Source: Bradyrhizobium iriomotense
Lineage (GTDB): Bacteria; Pseudomonadota; Alphaproteobacteria; Rhizobiales; Xanthobacteraceae
Assembly: GCF_018129405.1 (NCBI RefSeq)
Contig: NZ_JAFCLP010000001.1
Location: 62,001 to 126,000, forward strand
Reading direction: 5' to 3'
Length of the DNA stretch: 64,000 nt
The position numbers and the translations under genes were made by a program. Of the stretch, positions 6,997-16,117 are shown one piece after another. Each line of letters starts with the position of its first letter. Within the stretch, counting starts at the first letter, position 1. The notes under the pieces were generated by a model. It was not told the DNA's origin, made no database searches, and saw only the letters and a program-made list of their open reading frames with translations.

Positions 6997-9366
6997 ATGG
7001 CCAAGCGGGGCGTGAATGATCAGTACGGGATTTTCTCTGAAGCGAATGCAAATGCTCTGGAATGGGAATTCATCGGACTGAACATCGCCTCGGCAAACGC
7101 CGGATCGATGGACACTCCGGCGGTGGCCCAGGTGGAGCGCCACGCTGCTCAGCCAGACGTTTCGGTCCCGGATGGTAACGCGCCCGAGAGCTTCGCCGCG
7201 AAAAAGGGCGGAGGCGGAACAACGGGCGGGAGCAGCAAGGGCGGCGGAAGCACATCGAGCGGCGGCAGCACGACAACGTCTACCTCGGCGCCGGACGTCT
7301 ATCCGACCATTCCCATCACGTGGCACGCACTTGCCCCGCCCACCGGAGATACGGCGCTTCCGACGGATCCTTACTTCGCCAATTGGCAGTGGGGACTCAC
7401 GAACCCGACGACCGGAATTAACGTCGTTTCCGCCTGGACAAACTATACCGGTGCCGGCGTAAAGATCGGGATCGTTGACGATGGTGTCGACTACAACCAT
7501 TCGGACTTGAATTCACGCTACCTCTTGGGCCTCGACTACGACGCGACAAATGGCGGCGCAGACGCCTACGGCACGGCCGCCGATGGTCACGGCACTACGG
7601 TCGCAGGCGTCCTTGCTGCAGCCCATAACGGATATGGCATCGCGGGCATTGCGTACAATTCCGGAATCGCAGGATTCAGGATTAGTTACTCGAGCGGAGG
7701 CGCGAGTCAGATAGCCGATGCGTTCAACCACCTGGTTGCGAGTGGCATGGACATCGCGAACGCCAGTTGGGGCTACTCCACCGCTTTCCAGGACAACTTC
7801 GGCACCGGCTCCGCCGCCAGAACCGCCATTCAGGCCGGCGTTACCAGCGGCCGCAACGGCCTGGGGACGGAGTTTGTGTTTGCGGCTGGCAATTCGAGAG
7901 GCTCCGGTGACGACGTCAACTATCACAACTACCAGAACAGTCCGTACGTCATTACGGTAGCTGCGATCGACTACGATGGGCATTTCGCATCATTCAGCAC
8001 GCCTGGCGCGGCCTTGCTCGTCGCGGCTCCGGGAGTCGGCAATACGACCGACGATAGAACAGGCTCGGCCGGCTATTCGACTGGGGACCTTACGTCAGCT
8101 TCGGGCACATCGTATGCCGCGCCGACCGTCGCCGGAGTGATTGCATTGATGCTGCAGAGCAATCCGGACCTCGGCTATCGCGACGTCATGGAGATTCTGG
8201 CATACTCGGCAAAGAATACCGATCCAACGAGCGCCGGCTGGCAGACAAATGGAGCCCACGACTGGAACGGGGGCGGACTGCATTTCTCGCAGGATTATGG
8301 CTTCGGGTTGGTTGATGCCACGGCGGCCGTGCGCTTGGCCGAGAGCTGGCAGAAGCAATCGACTTACGCAAACTTGTCCATACAAAGCTCAAGCCATCTC
8401 GACAACGCAAGGATTCCCGACGGGAGTGGCAGCCTTCAAAGCACCATAACCCTCGCCTCGTCCGAGCGTCTCGACAAGGTCGTGGTTGACCTCAACATCA
8501 GCCATCCTCATGTGAGCGATCTCACCGTCACACTGACGTCCCCGAGTGGAACGACTGCCACCCTCATTAACCATCCGGCAAACGGCACTGGCGGCGGCAT
8601 CGTGTTCGAAACGACCGCGAACACATTCTGGGGAGAGGATGCAAAAGGAAATTGGACGCTTAGCGTCACCGATAACGTCACCGGAAACGCCGGGACGCTC
8701 AACAGCTGGACCTTGACAGCCTTGGGCGATGCACCGTCGACTCCAGCTACGTACATCTACACCGACGAGTTTGCGACCTCGAGCGGATCATCACGTTACG
8801 TTCTCAACGATAGCAGCAGCATGGTCACCATCAATACCGCCGCCGTGACGACGGGCTCCTATCTCGACCTGCATGCGGGTGCTGTTGATTCGGTCGCCGG
8901 GAAATCTCTCCAGCTCGGAGCAAGCACGATCATAAAGAATGTCTGGGCCGGCGACGGCAACGACATCATCATCGGCAATGACCTCGGCAATATCATCCAG
9001 GCTGCACGCGGCAGCGACACGGTCGTCGCCGGCAAAGGTGCGGATACCATCTACGGTGGACCCGGGAACGATATATTCGCCTACAACGCATTCTCTTCGG
9101 CTACGGATACGATCTGCGACTTCCAACCGGGAAGCGATGGCCTCGATCTATCTAGGCTCCTTGCCTCACTCGGCTATGCAGGAACGGATCCGCTTGCCGA
9201 CCATTGGCTGGTTCTAGAGCAGACCTCCAGGGGCACAGATTTCGTGATTGATCCCCACAATGGCCAGGCTCCGGCGACGGTGGTTAGCGTCCTGAGCATC
9301 GCGCCAGCCGAGCTCCGTGCGGGCATCGATTACTGGACAACAGCTCACACGGGATTGCTCGTCTGA
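6997..9366 (+). CDS. kexin-like S8 serine protease with P domain and RTX C-terminus
   Basis: A 789-residue putative secreted subtilase. The catalytic triad is D161 (GIVDDGVD), H198 (DGHGTTVAG) and S372 (SGTSYAAP), with oxyanion N299 (AAGNS). The VDDG form is typical of the kexin/furin subfamily. Residues about 465-585 form a proprotein-convertase P domain ending NAGTLNSWTLTALG. The C-terminal 130 residues carry RTX nonapeptides (GDGNDIIIGN, GGPGNDIF), expected to bind calcium. There is no signal peptide, and a glycine-rich low-complexity linker lies at about 72-98. This architecture, next to an ABC/HlyD exporter, points to type I secretion. The start has AAGGAG 7 bases upstream. Confidence 0.94.
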   Translation: MAKRGVNDQYGIFSEANANALEWEFIGLNIASANAGSMDTPAVAQVERHAAQPDVSVPDGNAPESFAAKKGGGGTTGGSSKGGGSTSSGGSTTTSTSAPDVYPTIPITWHALAPPTGDTALPTDPYFANWQWGLTNPTTGINVVSAWTNYTGAGVKIGIVDDGVDYNHSDLNSRYLLGLDYDATNGGADAYGTAADGHGTTVAGVLAAAHNGYGIAGIAYNSGIAGFRISYSSGGASQIADAFNHLVASGMDIANASWGYSTAFQDNFGTGSAARTAIQAGVTSGRNGLGTEFVFAAGNSRGSGDDVNYHNYQNSPYVITVAAIDYDGHFASFSTPGAALLVAAPGVGNTTDDRTGSAGYSTGDLTSASGTSYAAPTVAGVIALMLQSNPDLGYRDVMEILAYSAKNTDPTSAGWQTNGAHDWNGGGLHFSQDYGFGLVDATAAVRLAESWQKQSTYANLSIQSSSHLDNARIPDGSGSLQSTITLASSERLDKVVVDLNISHPHVSDLTVTLTSPSGTTATLINHPANGTGGGIVFETTANTFWGEDAKGNWTLSVTDNVTGNAGTLNSWTLTALGDAPSTPATYIYTDEFATSSGSSRYVLNDSSSMVTINTAAVTTGSYLDLHAGAVDSVAGKSLQLGASTIIKNVWAGDGNDIIIGNDLGNIIQAARGSDTVVAGKGADTIYGGPGNDIFAYNAFSSATDTICDFQPGSDGLDLSRLLASLGYAGTDPLADHWLVLEQTSRGTDFVIDPHNGQAPATVVSVLSIAPAELRAGIDYWTTAHTGLLV

Positions 9367-9420
9367 CATTCGAAGCTCGCCCGACGGCACCGTGGCGTCG
9401 TCGAGCGATCGAAAACGAGA

Positions 9421-9443
9421 GAGGGGCCCGAACAGGGCCCCTC
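9421..9443. terminator. bidirectional intrinsic terminator
   Basis: GAGGGGCCC, a five-base loop, then GGGCCCCTC: a perfect 9-bp GC stem between the convergent protease and SdrD-like genes, 54 bases after the protease stop and 22 bases beyond the SdrD-like stop. A-rich and T-rich flanks are modest. Its position suits termination of both transcripts. Confidence 0.75.
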
Positions 9444-9465
9444 GTCATTGCCAAATCCGATGAGC

Positions 9466-12400
9466 CTAGGCGGCGGCGGATTGCAACATCATCTGGTATT
9501 GATGTTGTTGATCCGAGCAGAAATCGCCATCGAAAGCATAGAACACGCCGTTGATGGAGCCATCATTGTTGTACGAGTCGAGCGCAGTATGGATGACGCT
9601 GCCAGCAAGGATTTCATATCCATCGCCGACGTTGTGATTGGTGTCGATTCCCTTCTGCCAATCCGCGCTGTTCGCTTTGACCGCCGGGTTCCCCAACTCC
9701 GTGGCCGTCAATGTACCATCGTGATTCTTGTCGAAGTTCTGCAGCCATAGGATCGCCTGATCCAGATAATGCTCCGGACTGTTCGGATCACTGGGGTCGC
9801 CGCCGGGATTTCCTGCCAACAAGTTCAATTCAGTGGCAATCGCGTCCCGCGCCAGGTTCCAGCTCGTATCGTTCTTCGGCGCTCCGCTCAAATTGATGAA
9901 CTTCAGCGCATCGCTGAGAGTGATCTTCAGATACGGCCCGGAGTCACCTGCCGTCGACCCGTCGCCATTGTCGTCGCCCAGTAGAATATAGGGATTGGCG
10001 ATCAGGGCCTTGCCCGGTCCGGCTCCATCCGCATCGTTGTAACCCAGGAGCTCGCCGTCGGGGAAACAAGGATCGCCCGCATGGGCTTCGTTTCCGATGA
10101 TGCCATCCCAGTACGTGCCGCCATTGGTCGGGTTCTGCCAGAACCCGGGCGTACGTACACCGGGACCTTCGATGAGATGGTTGCCGAAGTTGAGCACCTC
10201 GGTTTCGCCGAGATCACCGTGCTGGTCGACGCCGCTCTGCGCGGTGAAACTGGTCGTACCGTTGTAAGTTTGGGTCCACCCGTTCTGCTGCTGCTCATAG
10301 ACATAGTATGAGCCCGGTCCCAGATCGCTGAACACATAGTGACCATCAGCATCCGTCGTCGCCGTGGCGAGGACGCCGTTAGCGAAGTTGTTGTCATCGT
10401 CGAGATAGATCGTCCACCCCTGAATTCCGAGTTCACCCGCACCCAAATCCCAATGGCCATCACCGTTGAGATCGGCGAACTTGTAGCCGGAGACGTCGAT
10501 GTTCTCGAAGTTGCCGAAGTTCAGCGGCTCGGTCTGCCCGAGATCGCCGTGCTGGTCCACCCCGCTCTGCGCCGTGAAGCTGGTTGCGCCGTTGTAGGTG
10601 TTGGTCCAGCCGGTCTCGGACTTCTCGTAGACGTAATAGGTGCCGGGCCCGAGGTCGTTGAAGTGATACTGACCCGTCGCGTCCGTCGTCGTCGTGGCGA
10701 GCACGCCGTTGCCGAAATTGTTGTCGTTGTCGAGATAGACCGTCCAGTTCGCCTTGACCGGCTCGCTCCCATCCCAGCTGCCGTTGCCGTCGGTGTCGAC
10801 GAACTTGTAGCCGGAGACGTCGATGTTCTCGAAGTTGCCGAAATCCAATCCAGTAGTGATGTCATGATCGGTTATGCTCACCGCGTAACCGTACTGGCTC
10901 AGCGTATCCGCCACGCCGTCGCCGAGCGGGTTAACCAGCGTCATGCCGGCTGACGGGGTCAGCGACCACCCCGCCTGGTTTCCCTCGACGATGATGTAGT
11001 TGCCGGTAGCAAGGTCAGTGAATGAATATGCACCGCTTCCAGTGGTCGGCCCGCTGCTGGCGACCAGCGTGTCGGCAGCATCGAGCGTCCCCGTGATTCC
11101 GTTATCCTTGTAAAGGTAGAAGGTCCAGCCAGACAGCGGGGCGTCCGTGGGATCCTTGACGCCATCACCGCCGGCGTCTTCATACTTCACACCGGAAAGC
11201 ACAAAGGTCGGCTCGGGCGGCAGCTGGATGTCGGCGCCCTTTATCTGGTTGTCCTGCGAGCCCAGCGACGTCCCATCGATCGAACGCAGGTTGAAGTGGT
11301 AGGGACCCCCGCTGATCGCAGACGAGCCGAGATTGGTGCCCCAGCCTGCGTCGCCCTCGCCGAGGGCAAGATGCCCGGCGAGCTCGACCATGATTTGCGT
11401 GTTCGTCGTAACGGTGCCCGCAAAATCAATAAGGAGCTGATAGTTGTTATCAGAATCTCCTGTATCGCCGCCGTTCGCGACGGAGTGACTTAGCGTGAGA
11501 GTGGCTGATGTGATCGCCTGATTGGAATAGACGCGTATGGTGCGATTACCATAAAGCGATTCATAGGCGTCAATCCTGTCTTGCGTTGAGCCATCCTTGC
11601 TGATGAAGGGATCGTCGGGAACGACCACGTCTATGTAGTAGACAAATCCGTCCGTGCCCGGGGACCTCAGTTCGACGACAGTATCATCCAGCGTATTCGG
11701 AGGACCGATCGCACCATCGCTCGCCTCGGCGAGCGTAAGATTGTATTCCGTGCCGACATGGAGGCTGTTCTGGTTGGGATCGACCTGAGTATTGTCGAAC
11801 GGCACGCCATAGTCGTTCGCCTCGGCGATAGCCTGATCCCAGGACGTCAGCCAGTCATAGGCGTGGACGCCACCCTTGGTGGCCTGGGTCGAGAAGTTGA
11901 GCGTGATGTTTCCATCGTTGCCGCTGTCGGTAAACCCGGTGAGCACCACGCGCTGCATCACCGACATGCCCTCGTAGTAGACCGAGTTGCTTTGCTGAAT
12001 GATGCTGTTGATCCAGTCGATGTCGCCCGTACCGCCCGGCTCGCCGTTGTTGTTGGCTGCCTGCTTGAAGTCTACGATGAGTTGGTCCGTGAAGCTTGTG
12101 GTCGCGATTCCCGCCGCCGCCGGATCGCTCGCAGTGAGAAGGAAACTCTGGCCAAATGCGTCGTCGTTGACGTACCAGGATGTGATGATGCTTCCATTGA
12201 TCGCACCGTCAAGATCGCCGGCCCCGCCGTCGACCACGATCCAGGGCGTGCTGCCGCTCAAAGGCGTTCCCATATCGTCGTCCAACGTTCCCCAGACTCC
12301 GTCGAGCCCTGGACCTGAGGAATGGAGGACGCTGAACTGCACAGCACCGCCGAGAGTGACGTTGGTCGCCGTGATAAGCGCTGTAGATCCTGGCGAGTAG

Positions 12401-12486
12401 TCGGCGAGGTTGGTCGAGACAGTAAGGAGTGAATCGCTGGAAAGTACGTACGTTCCGCTGGCCGGATCCCAAACGTATGTCGCCAT
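9466..12486 (-). CDS. large SdrD_B-repeat protein, putative type I secreted surface protein
   Basis: 1006 residues from the ATG at 12486, chosen because GGAGAA lies 8 bases upstream; the longer frame to 12594 begins in a terminator-containing leader. The N-terminal half (to about 425) is Thr/Ser/Asp-rich and unassigned. Three SdrD_B/Cna-B-like beta domains follow at about 428-556, 557-665 and 666-770; the last two are nearly identical (VSGYKF, DxNGDGxWD, TVYLDNDNNF). The C-terminal 230 residues start GVRTPGFWQNP and include two EF-hand-like loops (DKNHDGTLTATE near 918, DTNHNVGDGYE near 948). There is no signal peptide and no LPXTG or membrane anchor. The lack of Sec signal and the neighbouring exporter suggest type I export, possibly as a calcium-stiffened adhesin. 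Confidence 0.85.
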   Translation of the reverse strand: MATYVWDPASGTYVLSSDSLLTVSTNLADYSPGSTALITATNVTLGGAVQFSVLHSSGPGLDGVWGTLDDDMGTPLSGSTPWIVVDGGAGDLDGAINGSIITSWYVNDDAFGQSFLLTASDPAAAGIATTSFTDQLIVDFKQAANNNGEPGGTGDIDWINSIIQQSNSVYYEGMSVMQRVVLTGFTDSGNDGNITLNFSTQATKGGVHAYDWLTSWDQAIAEANDYGVPFDNTQVDPNQNSLHVGTEYNLTLAEASDGAIGPPNTLDDTVVELRSPGTDGFVYYIDVVVPDDPFISKDGSTQDRIDAYESLYGNRTIRVYSNQAITSATLTLSHSVANGGDTGDSDNNYQLLIDFAGTVTTNTQIMVELAGHLALGEGDAGWGTNLGSSAISGGPYHFNLRSIDGTSLGSQDNQIKGADIQLPPEPTFVLSGVKYEDAGGDGVKDPTDAPLSGWTFYLYKDNGITGTLDAADTLVASSGPTTGSGAYSFTDLATGNYIIVEGNQAGWSLTPSAGMTLVNPLGDGVADTLSQYGYAVSITDHDITTGLDFGNFENIDVSGYKFVDTDGNGSWDGSEPVKANWTVYLDNDNNFGNGVLATTTTDATGQYHFNDLGPGTYYVYEKSETGWTNTYNGATSFTAQSGVDQHGDLGQTEPLNFGNFENIDVSGYKFADLNGDGHWDLGAGELGIQGWTIYLDDDNNFANGVLATATTDADGHYVFSDLGPGSYYVYEQQQNGWTQTYNGTTSFTAQSGVDQHGDLGETEVLNFGNHLIEGPGVRTPGFWQNPTNGGTYWDGIIGNEAHAGDPCFPDGELLGYNDADGAGPGKALIANPYILLGDDNGDGSTAGDSGPYLKITLSDALKFINLSGAPKNDTSWNLARDAIATELNLLAGNPGGDPSDPNSPEHYLDQAILWLQNFDKNHDGTLTATELGNPAVKANSADWQKGIDTNHNVGDGYEILAGSVIHTALDSYNNDGSINGVFYAFDGDFCSDQQHQYQMMLQSAAA
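10181..10840 (-). repeat. tandem intragenic DNA repeat, period about 324-330 bp
   Basis: Two adjacent units encode SdrD_B domains two and three of the large protein. The same landmark TTGCCGAA recurs at 10181, 10511 and 10835, and long stretches between are identical or nearly so. Such repeats can expand or contract by recombination and change the length of the protein's stalk. Confidence 0.8.
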
Positions 12487-12572
12487 GATCAATTCTCCAA
12501 AAAAGTCGCAAAAAATCCTAGAAGCCGCTCGGCCAGAGGTCGGTTCGCAATCGTCAGCTGCGCAATAACAAT

Positions 12573-12606
12573 AAAAAAGCCGGCTCACGCGCACACGCGT
12601 GCCGGC
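12573..12606 (-). terminator. intrinsic terminator in the leader of the SdrD-like gene
   Basis: Read leftward: GCCGGC and ACGCG pair with CGCGT and GCCGGC (two-base bulge, four-base loop), followed at once by TTTTTTATTG. It is a textbook intrinsic terminator on the same strand as the SdrD-like gene, 87 bases before its start. It can end the upstream transcript from the 118-residue gene at 12816-13172, or act as an attenuator if the large gene's promoter is upstream of it. Confidence 0.75.
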
Positions 12607-12815
12607 CTACGCAACGTCCCGAATACTAAAACTAATCAAAACAGCCTCTGCCCAAAACGAGCCCAGTCGGGAAATTTAAGCAACTATTTACAATTAACGC
12701 AACCTTTAGTCGGTAAATTGATGCTGACCAACTTGGCCAACACCGGGAAATCTCGGCAATCACCGTTCCCGGAGGTGGAAAAATACCTCTCGATGGAGCC
12801 GGATGAGCGGAAGGA

Positions 12816-13172
12816 TCAGCCTGCCTTCAGCTCGGCACCGGCCGGCGGAGCCATCGCCACAGCCCTCGACTGCGCCGCGCCGTGCAGCTCCCACGCGCGC
12901 TGCATCCGCTCGGGTTGCGTTTCCTTCAGCAGCCTTCCCCAGGCTGCGCTGAAGGCCCTGATCGCCGTATCCCTGTCCTGGGCGGCGCCCCTCGCCCATG
13001 CCGGAAGTCCCATGGGGATCAGAACGAACCACTCCCACGAACGATCGGGCTCGCTCACATCGGGCGCGTGCCGGATCCTGCCGATCTCGCGGCCTTGCGA
13101 CCAGACCGCGAAGTGATCGGCGATCTCGGGCCATTTCGGACGAATGCTGAGGGTGATCGCGTTATTTATCAT
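12816..13172 (-). CDS. conserved-type hypothetical protein
   Basis: A 118-residue soluble protein from ATG at 13172; an in-frame TTG five codons earlier is the alternative. It is rich in Trp and Arg (WPEIADHFAVW, SWEWFVLIP, AAWGRLLKE), with no membrane segment. The spacing of aromatic residues and the phrase GREIGRI suggest a small globular fold, but no family is recognised. The gene ends about 210 bases before the terminator in the leader of the SdrD-like gene. Confidence 0.65.
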   Translation of the reverse strand: MINNAITLSIRPKWPEIADHFAVWSQGREIGRIRHAPDVSEPDRSWEWFVLIPMGLPAWARGAAQDRDTAIRAFSAAWGRLLKETQPERMQRAWELHGAAQSRAVAMAPPAGAELKAG

Positions 13173-13238
13173 CGTAAATTCTTGCAATAACGGAGTTTAA
13201 ATGACGCGGGGCCAACGCTCCACGGGGTGACATCTGGT

Positions 13239-13712
13239 TTAACTCTTGGGGGTCGCCCGCTGCGCCAGCAATGCATCGGCGCTCTTGGTGAGCCCGCCGG
13301 CCAACTGTTTCGCAGCGTCCGGCGAGAACGCGTAACCGGCCTGCCCTTCCAGCCGGTGATTGAGGATGAAGAGCACAAGACCGCGGCCGCTGGTGTCCGC
13401 GGAAATCGTGCAGTTCTTGGGGATCTCGAACCTCACCTCGCCGGCCTTGCCGGTCGCGCCCGGTTTGGTCAGCGCTGCGGCTTCAGCACTGGGGGCGGCT
13501 GCTTCGGAGGCAAGCGCCGGTCCCCCGCCATTCGACGCCGCCGGCTGCGCATCGCCTCGCACCCTTGTCAGCGCCGCGATCAGATCATCGACGCAGTCAC
13601 TGGCGAATCTCAGCTCCAGTGCACCGGTATATTTGCCCGTGGTCTGGACGATGAATTCCTTCTTGTCATCCGACATGGTGGCGGAACTCACCGCCGCAAT
13701 CCTGATCGCCAT
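13239..13712 (-). CDS. hypothetical protein
   Basis: 157 residues; the in-frame ATG at 13676 (MSDDKKEF) is a plausible shorter start, and neither has a strong ribosome site. The N-terminal half (FIVQTTGKYTGALELRFASD) and C-terminal half (EVRFEIPKNCTISAD to VLFILNHRLEG) look like two beta-rich pieces joined by an Ala/Pro/Gly linker at about 55-85. The role is unknown. It lies in a run of small genes that are probably independent units. Confidence 0.6.
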   Translation of the reverse strand: MAIRIAAVSSATMSDDKKEFIVQTTGKYTGALELRFASDCVDDLIAALTRVRGDAQPAASNGGGPALASEAAAPSAEAAALTKPGATGKAGEVRFEIPKNCTISADTSGRGLVLFILNHRLEGQAGYAFSPDAAKQLAGGLTKSADALLAQRATPKS

Positions 13713-13920
13713 TAGTGCAATGCCCCGAAATATGGTCGGGGGCTCGTCGGCCCCTCTTGCCCAACTATGTGCCGATTATACCGCCCAGGGCGACCTGGGA
13801 CAGCACCTCCGCTGGTCACCCAAAGATCCAGGCGATGGATTGACCTTGACGCATCCGCCTTGCCGCTTCCACGCGAGCGACCTAGGATAAAGCCATGTTA
13901 CGGTCAATTCGCATTGCAAC

Positions 13921-14370
13921 ATGATGAATATCAATCCCGCGCCCCGGATCATTACAGAGTTGCGGCCGAAGTACGAGATCAAGATCGACCTCGACGAACG
14001 ATGCTTCCTGTTTCCGGCCGGCAAATCGGTCAGCCAGCTGCTGCTGCTGTCGGACGGCCATACCATCCTCATCGACGCCGTGTTTCCGTTCAACCAGGCG
14101 CGCACGCCACCGCGGCTCGTAGCGCTCGATCTCGACGATGCCAGGGAGTTCGGGCGGCGGCTGGTCGAAGCGGTCCATACGGCGCGCACCCAGCTGGTGG
14201 GCACGAACGGCATCAGGATATCCATCAACGTGATCGCCAACGGATATCACCTCCAGTTTGGCGACATGAACGCCGCGACCGAATTGTTTCTCGGCACCGG
14301 CTGCATCTGGCGGGTCTGCCAGGGTCTGCTCCGCATCGTCGACCTGATCGCGCCGATCGAGTCCAACTGA
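13921..14370 (+). CDS. hypothetical protein
   Basis: 149 residues with no membrane segment or signal. The core alternates short beta strands (YEIKIDLDERCFLFPAG, HTILIDAVFP) with an amphipathic helix around DDAREFGRRLVEAVHTARTQ. Two adjacent ATGs are possible starts. It is transcribed opposite to the flanking small genes and no family is recognised. Confidence 0.6.
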   Translation: MMNINPAPRIITELRPKYEIKIDLDERCFLFPAGKSVSQLLLLSDGHTILIDAVFPFNQARTPPRLVALDLDDAREFGRRLVEAVHTARTQLVGTNGIRISINVIANGYHLQFGDMNAATELFLGTGCIWRVCQGLLRIVDLIAPIESN

Positions 14371-14401
14371 AGCGGTGCCGGCGCGGGCGGCGACGGCCGC
14401 T

Positions 14402-14620
14402 TCAGGACGCCGTCTCGACCAGCGGCTCCAGATAGCTGCGATGCAGCGTTTGCGGATGCTTGTGTCCGTCCAGAATGACCCGCAGCGCGTTCTTGGTGTG
14501 GGCAAAGCCGATGACCCGTCCCGTCCTCCCGTCCAGACGCTTGCTATGCTTGCCGAGGGACTTCACCCGGAAGCGGCTGCCGATCGCAAGATCGAGCAAG
14601 AGCGCGTCGTTTTCATTCAT
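14402..14620 (-). CDS. small conserved-type hypothetical protein
   Basis: 72 residues from ATG at 14620 with GAAGAG about 8 bases upstream. Basic, with a beta-rich pattern: GSRFRVKSLG, GRTGRVIGFAHTKNALRVIL, then HRSYLEPL. The segment resembles an SH3-like or KOW-like barrel that senses nucleic acid or protein, but this is only a fold guess. It converges with the 149-residue gene. Confidence 0.6.
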   Translation of the reverse strand: MNENDALLLDLAIGSRFRVKSLGKHSKRLDGRTGRVIGFAHTKNALRVILDGHKHPQTLHRSYLEPLVETAS

Positions 14621-14670
14621 GGCGATCAACTCTTCATCAAATGTCTCTAGGACAGGATCACCCGGTCGAC

Positions 14671-14946
14671 CTACAGGCTACGCTTCTCCACGAGGCTGCT
14701 GCAAAGCCGGCGATCATCCTCCGACATGCCGGGCGGCGCCTCCCCAGATTTGAAATAGGCCAGGATATGCGCGAGACGGGCAGCGTGCTCGACGGCGCCT
14801 CGCCTTTTCGCACGCTGCCAGGCAGTGCGCTGGTGCCCACTCATGGCGAGCTTTGTGGCCGTCTGCACCTCCATGGACAACACCGAGATCAGCGTGCTGC
14901 GATCGACATCAATGAGCGAATTCAACAAGGCCTCTACGTCACGCAT
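14671..14946 (-). CDS. small hypothetical protein
   Basis: 91 residues, mostly helical and charged, from ATG at 14946 (MRDVEALLNSLIDVDRSTLI). It contains no membrane segment. It precedes the 72-residue gene by 50 bases on the same strand and may be cotranscribed with it. Function unknown. Confidence 0.6.
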   Translation of the reverse strand: MRDVEALLNSLIDVDRSTLISVLSMEVQTATKLAMSGHQRTAWQRAKRRGAVEHAARLAHILAYFKSGEAPPGMSEDDRRLCSSLVEKRSL

Positions 14947-15595
14947 TCAGTTCAGTCCACCACCCGCATATCGCCGATCCGGGATTGCAACCGGAGCGGA
15001 CGGCAACTCCGCCGTCGCGTCGCGCTCGAATTGAAAGGATTGGTGCCGCAGGCCGTTCGGCAAAAACCTGTCGGTGTGGTTCAAGACGCCACCGTAAATA
15101 GTTAAAAATGAATTAAATCAATTTTGATTACCATTCCGAAGTTCCCGCGAAAAGTAGGGACGAACGTCCTGCGCGAGTTTTCAGCACCGTAATTAATCCG
15201 GACCGCGGGCGGCGAAAAACCCGGCGCAAATCCGCGTCATGCAATTGAAAAAGCTTCTGAATTCCAATCCACACAGCAAGTTTTGTCGTTTATCCGAACA
15301 CGACCTCCGCCATCGAAAAGGAACCGGATTAAACCGAACCAGACGGTTTCTACAACTTGGCGTTCAGACTGCCGCGAGCACTCTCGGTCCCGGATCGCTG
15401 AAGCGCACCGCACGTCCGACAAGAACTTTCAGCCACCGTCGGCACGCCTGCATCAAGGCGCTATTCCCCAGTCTCCCGTGCGCCATGCACAAGGCGAATG
15501 GAAACTGGTTGCTTCACGCGCCCGCCCGCTCCTAGGATGGCTGCCCCCCCTCGCCTCGCCGCGCGGCGCCGGGATCAAGTGCCGGAGCAGAAGCC
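14947..15595. other. intergenic region without a supported gene
   Basis: About 650 bases between divergent genes. The segment around 15090-15140 is A/T-rich and likely holds promoters. Open frames of about 60-150 codons here have no ribosome site and no domain. No strong hairpin was seen. Confidence 0.4.
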
Positions 15596-16117
15596 ATGCC
15601 CAAAGCGGAAAACCTGCCGATCGACAAAATTCGCGTTCCGCCCAAGAGCAGAAAGACGCTCGACCCCGGACTCGTTCAAAAGATCGCGGAAAGCATCCTG
15701 GAGATCGGACAGCAAGTTCCTATTTCCGTTCGCCCCGAAGATGATCAGTTCGTTCTGGTCGACGGACTGCATCGGCTCGAGGCCTGCAAGGCCCTTGGTG
15801 AAATGTCCGTCATTGCTGTCGCGGTCGCAGCGGAGAGTCCTCAGCACCGAAAGCTGCTGTCCGACAGCACCGAACTGGAAGCCGAGCGCAACAAGATGGC
15901 CCGATTGAAGCAACTGCGACTCGAGAGGGAGACCGCCGAAGCAATCGCGGCTGCGCCGGCGAAACCCGGCTTGAACCGGCACCCGGAACGAAACGCTGGG
16001 GCCAAACCGACCGCATCATCGACGCGAACCAGCAGGACGGCAGCAGCATTGGCGCCGCGACCGAAAACGCTGTCGCAATGGATCGCTCAACAGAAAAGCG
16101 ACGGTGGCCGTTATTGA
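15596..16117 (+). CDS. ParB/sulfiredoxin-like nuclease-fold protein
   Basis: 173 residues. The N-terminal about 95 residues match the ParB N-terminal (ParB/Srx) fold: PIDKIRVPP, then LDPGLVQKIAESILEIGQQ, then FVLVDGLHRLEACKALGE, whose DGLHRLEA is the family's nucleotide/phosphate-binding motif (usually G-x-H-R). The C-terminal 75 residues are basic and Ala/Thr-rich and lack the helix-turn-helix of chromosome-partitioning ParB. It is therefore probably a small ParB-like regulator of plasmid or phage type rather than the segregation protein. GGAG stands 8 bases before the ATG. Confidence 0.75.
   Translation: MPKAENLPIDKIRVPPKSRKTLDPGLVQKIAESILEIGQQVPISVRPEDDQFVLVDGLHRLEACKALGEMSVIAVAVAAESPQHRKLLSDSTELEAERNKMARLKQLRLERETAEAIAAAPAKPGLNRHPERNAGAKPTASSTRTSRTAAALAPRPKTLSQWIAQQKSDGGRY

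Noticed and set aside
10181-10840. A possible CRISPR array
   Set aside because: The repeat period is over 300 bp, in frame and part of the SdrD_B domains. There are no short repeats with spacers, nor cas genes.
15596-16117. Calling the ParB-like gene the chromosome-partitioning parB, with a nearby origin
   Set aside because: It lacks the helix-turn-helix and dimer domains, no parA is adjacent, and no parS or DnaA-box cluster was noticed.
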